Shown: piece after piece, positions 57,641 through 64,000 of the stretch
Position numbering within the stretch: position 1 is the first letter of the stretch
Layout of the letters: each line of letters opens with the position of its first letter
Origin: Girardia tigrina
Taxonomy: Eukaryota; Platyhelminthes; Tricladida; Dugesiidae
Direction of reading: 5' to 3'
Length of the DNA stretch: 64,000 nucleotides
Assembly: GCA_001938485.1 (NCBI GenBank)
Contig: MQRK01254997.1
Span: 440 to 64,439, forward strand
Position numbers and translations under genes: made by a program
The notes under the pieces: model-generated
What the model was told of the DNA's origin: nothing
The model's input: the letters and a program-made list of their open reading frames with translations, nothing else
Databases searched by the model: none

Positions 57641-58707
57641 TAGGAATCCATACTCAAAAATCGAGTACCCGGATAACCGGGTACTCGATGCTTTTTATGA
57701 ATTTATCGAGTAATTCAATACTCGGGTAATTTTGGTCCAGTATCGAGTATCGAGTCTGCCTCAATGTATATCTACTTTTTAGCTAGTTTCAGGTAGCTTT
57801 TTAATGCCTTTTTATTCTTCAATCTTTTTTTCTAATCAGCAACAATTTTTAGATGGAAATTTAAAAATTCTTAAGCAAGTATCAGAGATCCTGGAACCTA
57901 TTGAACTTGCTGTCAAAGAACTAATAAAATAAAATAATAAAAAGAACTAGCTAATAAAATGGTGAATACATTAAAGAAACGAATTGGTGAAAGACGAAAT
58001 GCGGATATTGTGTTGTTGTTGCTTTTCGTTCAAAGTGGAAAGTACCCTAAGTCCCAAGTCAATTCTCCTTTTAAAAACACAAAAAAACATTCTATTAATT
58101 TTATGGCAAAAACAGTCAAAAGGCTGTTTAAATTAGAATTTATAAATCAAAACACAGATCCAGAGCCAGCTTCTGAAAATGAGGATCTTATTTTTAATTC
58201 AAATTATGATGAACTCCAAAAAACAATTGAACATATTATGGCTATTCCGAAAGATAGTGGAGGAAAATCCACATTAGAGAAAGAACTAAAACTTTGGGAT
58301 GGAAATAATGCCAAAAGAGGTGACTCAGTTGAAAAACTGTACAACGCATTGATGACTATTTAACCTACTTCGTCAGTAAGCGAAAGAGTATTTTCGGTAG
58401 CTTCAATATTTGTTACAAAAATTCGAAACCAGTTGAAGATGGATACTTTAGACGGGCTTGTATTACTCAAATATTATTTTTTTGAATAGAAAATAAATTA
58501 TAAATGAAAACTAATATGTTCCTATATTAAAAATATATGTTATACTTATATGTTCTATTTATTTTTATATTAAAAAATAAAGTGACAAAACATAGTGTAC
58601 TTGAACTTGAATTTTTTTCATCTCGAACTACCCGGGTACCCGGGTAGTTCAAAAAATAAATACTCGATTTCCCGGGTAGCTGAAAAGTCGAGTATTTGGA
58701 TTCGTTA
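57641..58707 (+). mobile_element. Internally deleted hAT element, 1067 bp, 8-bp target duplication
   Basis: CTTCATCT at 57633-57640 is repeated at 58708-58715. Ends are TAGGAATCCATACTC and, inverted, TAACGAATCCAAATACTCG. Both subterminal zones carry several copies of CCGGGTA/TACCCGG words in both orientations, the kind of subterminal motifs hAT transposases bind. Most of the transposase is missing. Confidence 0.93.
57959..58489 (+). pseudogene. hAT transposase C-terminal part with one internal stop
   Basis: From ATG at 57959 the frame reads MVNTLKKRIGERRNADIVLL, FMAKTVKRLFKLEF, then EKELKLWDGNNAKRGDSVEK up to ALMTI, where a TAA interrupts. The same frame then continues with PTSSVSERVFSVASIFVTKI, RNQLKMDTLDGLVLLKYYFF and ends at TAG (58487-58489). 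That is the hAT dimerisation domain (PxSSxSERVFSxAGxxxTxxRxxLxPxxxxxLxxL). An upstream piece in another frame (DGNLKILKQVSEILEPIELA, 57855-57920) belongs to the same protein. The BED finger and most of the catalytic core are deleted. Confidence 0.85.
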
Positions 58708-58715
58708 CTTCATCT

Positions 58716-60540
58716 CTCGTGTCAAAAAAGTATTTGTAGTCTATTAAAATTATAGTTTCAAGTTTTCCTAATGTTTTATAGTGAATTAAATTTACTATTA
58801 AATATGTACTTTGTACTCTCAAACGATCTATCTCTTATTCTATTTATTATGGTTAGAAACTAATCTTACGTTTCTATCTACTATAATAAATTAATGTATT
58901 TTTTTGAAATTCGATTTATTGTAATTTTTTATTTATCTCTTTGTTACGGAAAAAATCATAAAAAAACAAATAATTAAAATTAAAATAGAAAAAAATGATA
59001 ATAAAGTGTTTCAATCTATTTTATTTCATTAATTAAAATAAATATAAAGAAATATTTAACAAAAGTTTTTGATGATAACAAATTTTTTTTCAGAAAATTA
59101 TAACAAAAGTGTATAAAATAATATTTTTTTAATATTTAAAATTTTTGAATAATTTTGTTATATTTTCTGAGAAAAAAATAGAAATTACATATATTTTATG
59201 AAAAAAATTCTTTTGATCATTTTTTTTATTTTTTTAATTTTTATAATTTTTAAATAAAATATTTTTTTGTTTTTTTATGGAAATAAAATACTTTTCCGAC
59301 ATTAAAATTCAGATTTGCCGACCAATAAATTGTTGAATTAAATTTGATACTTGAAAAGAAATTAAAAAAAGCGTTTTTTTGTTTGATTGTCAAAAGATTA
59401 TTTTTTTATTAAACTTTTGTTTTATTGAAACAAAAAACGTCTTCATTTTATTTTGTATTTTAAACATATTCTTTTTAATTATTTTTTTCAAATAATTAAA
59501 ATATAAAATATTTTATAAAATATATCTAACTCAAGTCTCAATTAGGAATCTTCAAAAATCCATTATTAATTAAATGGAAAAAACTTTGCGTATAAAAAAT
59601 TGAATTTATTATAATTAATTTAAAACGAGTTGGCATGGAGTAATTACAATTAAAATTATGAAATTAAATTTCATTCGAGTTCTCGAGATAGAAGCAATAA
59701 TTTTTTTAGTATTTTTTCCACAGACTTTTGTAATTTATCTAATAATTACACAGGATTTTTCCTCATTTATTATAATATAATTTTTATAATCACAAAATAA
59801 TGAAAAGACAATATTTATTATCACAAAAAAACCGGATAATTAAAACAGATAATTAAAGTTTTAGTTCGGTTTATTTTTCTTGGTTTTTTTTCATTTTTTA
59901 TCTGGAACCAAACAACAAATAAAGAGAAATATATTTTTTATATTAAAATTAACTTCAAAAAATGCAAATGATGGTATTTTATTATGGTTTTTTTGGAAAA
60001 AAATCCTCATTAATTAAGAAATGTTATCATTAATTTGATTGATATAAAAACAAGTATTTTTGTTTTCAATCGTATGTTTCAATTTCTTAAATGTCAATTT
60101 ATATTCGAAAATAAAATATAAATTATTGTTTTTTTGTTAGTTTTATTATTATTTTTTTTAAAAAAATTTGTCTGTAATGAGAAAAAAATGTTAATAATTT
60201 TATTTATTATAAATTTTAATATTACTATTAGTATTATTTGAAATGAAATTAAATATAATTTCAATAATTATTTTAAAAAGAAAATATTTATTATTTTCAA
60301 ATACAGATTTTATTTTATTTATATTTTTATTCTTTTCAATCGAATTTATTTTTTTAATGTTTATTAGAGATTTGTTTTTTTTATAATTAAATTACGCTTT
60401 AAATTTAATTTTCTGAAGTTTTTAATATTTATTTGACTAAAAGGTAAATTAATTTTCTTTATAAAATATTCAGACAATCAAAAAATGATGGCAACTTATG
60501 TTTAAAAACAAAAACACGCCATTTGTAAAATAAACATTTA
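58716..60540. other. A/T-rich stretch, no gene seen
   Basis: Extreme A/T content from 58900 to 60530. No recognised frame or ends. Confidence 0.55.
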
Positions 60541-60544
60541 TTTT

Positions 60545-60592
60545 TTACGACAATTAATTTTGACTGTATAACCGCCTTCCTCAGGTCTCAAA
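60545..60592 (-). ncRNA. Decayed hammerhead motif of a PLE end
   Basis: The minus strand reads GAC, CTGAGGA, A, GGCGGTTATACAGTC, AAAA, then TTAATTGTC. The CUGANGA box and the helix I partners GAC/GTC are kept, but the GAAA box and helix II pairing are damaged, so activity is unlikely. Confidence 0.5.
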
Positions 60593-60965
60593 AAAATGAG
60601 TTTTAAATCTGCTTACATATGCAAGCAGTGATTATGTCATCAATGGATTGTTGTGTCATCTGAACACGCTCAATAGGGATTTCGAGAGATCAGTTACACT
60701 GGTTTTCCGTGGTTTATGTGTCAGTTATGACACGTTTTGATAAATTTGTGTCTTATTATAATGTTCTAATAAAATCTTTGTATTTTGGTGTGCTTTTGTC
60801 AATATAATTGCAGTTGGGTGCAAAAGGAAATTTAACAACAAGCGTTCACAAACTTTTGTACCTGACTGTATATTCCGACGGGTATACTGTCATTTTCAGA
60901 TCACTGATTACTGCTTATACATGGGAAATGGTCGATTGTGTAATGTATTTTGTAAAATCAGTAAA
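60593..60965. other. PLE 3' flank, no gene seen
   Basis: Lies between the ribozyme motif and the endonuclease C-terminus of the PLE end; no frame recognised. Confidence 0.4.
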
Positions 60966-61420
60966 TCATAAGAAATTGATTGAGAATGCGGTTTGAACAT
61001 TGATTTTAGGATTTAGAGACCTTATTAACAAATCTTCATACCAGCCTTCCAAATAATTTTTAAAATGATTGCTCAGAATTTCGAAACTATTTGTACTCAA
61101 ATCAAATTTAAAAGTTTTTCTTTGCTCAACATTATTATTCTTACCCATTCAAAAATTGTGTTCTTTGACTGGTTTGTAGAGATATTGGTAAGTCTCTTCA
61201 ATTTATGTGACATGTTACCCAAAACATGTATACTGATAAGCAACATCCAAACTTACACTTAAAAGAGTAGGAGATTTATTATAAAACATATTTTCAACTT
61301 AAAATGACTGAGATATAATTTTTAGTTTTAAAAGATAATTTGTTGCTTAAAGAATAGACTTCTTAATATATCTGAATCCTTCAGAATTAGGTAAGTTCAA
61401 AGTAACACATTTGGCAGAAT
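60966..61420 (-). pseudogene. PLE GIY-YIG endonuclease fossil
   Basis: On the minus strand from about 61420: LPNSEGFRYIKKSIL, NYLLKLKIISQSF, LSVSLDVAYQYTC, then degraded HVTxIEETYQYLYKPVKEH where TYIGETxRHLxKRxQEH is expected, and an open frame at 61148 (MGKNNNVEQRKTFKFDLS, NSFEILSNHFKNYLEGWYED, LLIRSLNPKINVQTAFSINF). Order and spacing match the better copy at 1576-2204. The GIY-YIG core is mutated and interrupted by stops. Confidence 0.7.
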
Positions 61421-61424
61421 TCTA

Positions 61425-62115
61425 AATCTTAAGGCACATTTCTTCATCCACAAGTAAATTAATTGTCTCATTACATTGAGCATTCTTATTGTTCTCTTAT
61501 AGTTATTTTATCGAAAATTGCACGAGTGAGTTTCTGAATAAAAGATTTACTATTACTATTCAACAAATTACTCATTTCTGATTAAATTGTGCATATTTAA
61601 TATTAAATCGAGATTTTTTCCAATTAAATTGAGAATTTTTCACATTAAATTGACAATTATTCTTCTTAAATTGAGTTTTTTAAAATATTTTATTTAAATA
61701 TTTTGCCGATTTAGGCAATTACACAAATTCAACATAACGCATATAGTAAAAACTCTTAATTACCTTCTCATTGCTTGGTTCGTTTGGTACCGGAGCTCAA
61801 GACTTTTCCTAAAGTCACAATGATTTACCACGGTTATGAATTTGATTGTAAACAGAGAAAATCAATTTTTTAAATTCCTTCCGTTTAGATTGACATGTTT
61901 CAATAATATATAAAATATATTTAGTTAGTGGTATTGTTTAGGGGCATTTAAAACAAGTGTTGAAGTTTTATCCATAACAATTAGCAAACATTTCTTTTCA
62001 AATTTTTATGTTTATAAGAACTTCAAATGGCTTGTAACTTATAGCTGAGAATTACAAGGGAACAAAAATGGTCTGACATTCCTCGATATTTTAAATTTTA
62101 AGGAAAAATCGTTTG
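61425..62115. other. A/T-rich stretch, no gene seen
   Basis: No recognised features. Confidence 0.4.
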
Positions 62116-62117
62116 TA

Positions 62118-63050
62118 AAGGTCTGGCCAGAAAGTTTTGACTGATGGTTTTCTATAAGTCTCTAGTGAGCGCATTGATAAATGTCTATGATATTTACAGT
62201 ATAGATAACATAAGAATATGGGAATGATTTTTTAAAATATAATTCAAAAATAATCAATTGTTCCTAATTTCAAAATATCAGTTAAAAAATTGTTTCGAAA
62301 ATAAATATTATTTTGCAATATTGTTTGAAAGTTGTATTTTCATTGCGCTAAAATGAATTTGTGTCAACATGATATTCGAATGATGATATACTACTACTGG
62401 AAACGTTATTTGAATACCCCCGCTATATGTAAAGAGATGAATGGCAGCACTTGGAAAGTGCTGTTAGTGGGAACACTTGCCGTAGATGGGTGACAGAGTT
62501 TAACAACGGAAATTTTAATGTGAAAGATATACAGCGCTCTACAAGGCCATCAATGAACATTGATGACGCTATTTTGCAACACCTGGATTTGGAAAAATAC
62601 AGTACATGTCGGTCCATATTATTTGAGCTGGCAATTTTCCGGACAGAGCTCGAAATCCTCTAATTCAAATGGGGAAAATGTACCTCTGTAATCGATGGAT
62701 CCCACATCTACTGTCCCCTAAACAAATTGCTAATAGAGAAAGAATATACAACGAGCTGTTAAGAAAGCAATCGGCTTTTGATTTTCTTGGACAACTGTTG
62801 ACCATGGATGAATCCTGGATATATTGAGACAATGGAGGCTTGAAACATCATCATTCAAGTGGTGTTGGAGCTTTGGATTGAAGAGAAACCTCGCAGTTTC
62901 TTCACCAAAGGAATTAGAAACCTCCCAAAACGGTGGGAGAAGTGCGTGTCTCACAATGGAAAATACTTTGAACACATTAGAGATGATGATAAAAATAACA
63001 ATAAATACTTATCTGTCAATAAATCGGTCAAGACTTTCTGGACAGACATG
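62118..63050 (+). mobile_element. Internally deleted mariner, 933 bp
   Basis: Inverted ends of about 25 bp, AAGGTCTGGCCAGAAAGTTT on the left and CATGTCTGTCCAGAAAGTCT as the reverse complement of the right, are flanked by TA (62116-62117, 63051-63052). The interior holds the start and end of a transposase but little of the catalytic core. Confidence 0.75.
62353..62990 (+). pseudogene. Mariner transposase remnant
   Basis: From ATG at 62353 the plus strand reads MNLCQHDIRMMIYYYWKRYL and NTPAICKEMNGS, then in a second frame NTCRRWVTEFNNGNFNVKDI and QRSTRPSMNIDDAILQHL (helix-turn-helix and linker), then after frame changes the segment around LTMDESW-like residues near 62800, and finally FTKGIRNLPKRWEKCVSHNG, KYFE, the mariner C-terminus. 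At least three frame changes occur and the region with the second and third Asp is deleted. Confidence 0.75.
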
Positions 63051-63054
63051 TATA

Positions 63055-64000
63055 TTTCTATAAAATATTTGTTCATTTATCTTAAAAAAAATTCACTATT
63101 TTTTACAATTCACATTATGAGGGACAGTTCTGTGAATCATTATTGATATGACAACAACTCAGTAATCAATATTCAAAAAGGGTAAAGTAAAGCCTATTTC
63201 ATTCATAAAATCTTTAATTAAAATAAATTAAAATTTAAACATTTATATCAAGTAAAATCTTAAAACTTTAAATATTTACTGATAAAATCTCTCATTAATT
63301 AACATTTTATTATATTATCTTCTTTAAACATCTTTAAACGTTTTAGAATTTAGAACATTTTAATCTACCAAAAATTAAAATTAAACTTAATATCAGAATA
63401 CAAAAACGGTAAATGAAACACAATATTTTACGACAAAACTGAATAGAATTAAGACAAAATTACTAATTATTTCAAATATCAAATAAAATCGTTTGTTTGA
63501 TGTTTTTATTCCTTTTGACTCGCACAAAAATAAGGCTTTTGAAGTTTATTTTTTTATAAATATTACCTTTTAATTAAAATTTTTATTATTATTTTATTTT
63601 AAAAAACTGTTTGAACATTGTCAGTTATTTTCGATTAAAAATATTTATTACAATAAAATTAATTGTAATTTAAATTTTTTTATTCATTAAATGTTGTTTT
63701 ATTTAAAAAAATACAATTAAATTAAATCTCTTTGCAAAATTGAATTATTAAAATTATACAAAAATTCTAATAAAAAACAATTTATAATAATAAACATTAT
63801 ATTTTAATCTTTTCGGTAAATTTTTTTTTAATTCTTTTTTATTTATTTAATATTAATTTTTGAATTTGGTGAAAGTACTTTTAACAATTGTGGGTTTTTC
63901 ATATATAAAGTACGAAAAAATAAAAAAATCAATAAAATAATAAATAATTATACGAATTGCTCCCATTAAATAGCCTGAATGGAGGTCTACTAATTTATCA
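63055..64000. other. A/T-rich stretch to the window end, no gene seen
   Basis: No recognised frame. The long frames near 63050-63146 are read-through from the mariner remnant. Confidence 0.45.

Overview
The window is strongly A+T-rich eukaryotic DNA: long runs of A/T, (TA)n tracts, GT-AG introns, mariner/Tc1, hAT, Penelope-like and non-LTR elements, and one recognisable host exon. It looks like an intergenic, repeat-rich piece of an invertebrate animal genome. The families present fit arthropods, cnidarians and other invertebrates, and nothing seen fixes the phylum. No rRNA, tRNA, CRISPR array or bacterial operon was found.

Region by region. 1-5100 holds Penelope-like element (PLE) 3' ends with GIY-YIG endonuclease fragments and hammerhead-ribozyme motifs, including two copies fused as an inverted repeat (1425-2343). 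5.5-13 kb holds a mariner fossil, a hAT-derived element with an 8-bp target duplication, a 117-bp palindromic MITE, a mariner scrap and a 1645-bp Tc1-like element whose transposase gene carries an 87-bp intron. A run of N inside a (TA)n tract lies at 13342-13440. 14-18 kb holds a LINE tail, an unrecognised coiled-coil-like frame, a tandem repeat and a PLE reverse-transcriptase scrap. 20-23.5 kb holds a PLE split by an 817-bp insertion and a mariner with terminal inverted repeats of about 125 bp.

27-33 kb has two hAT fossils, a 3363-bp compositionally distinct insertion (29340-32702) seated on the start codon of a BED-finger hAT gene, and a probable BEL/Pao LTR remnant. 34.5 kb has a 156-bp MITE. 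36.7-37.6 kb has PLE, Tc1/mariner and hAT scraps just upstream of the only clear host gene, an N-terminal exon of a UBR1/UBR2-type N-recognin (38042-38788). A 1246-bp mariner sits 96 bp past its stop, followed by a second, truncated mariner. 43.1-45.4 kb is a broken Ty3/gypsy pol. 47-52 kb is nearly featureless A/T. The right end has a mariner fragment keeping its whole catalytic domain (52.1 kb), a mariner nested in the inverted repeat of a Tc1-type element (55.8-57.2 kb), an internally deleted hAT (57.6-58.7 kb), another PLE end (60.5-61.4 kb) and an internally deleted mariner (62.1-63.1 kb).

There is no operon-like cooperation here. The history is one of repeated insertion, nesting and decay around a single host gene. 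Calls rest on reading translations and repeats by eye; family assignments are from memory of conserved motifs, not from searches.
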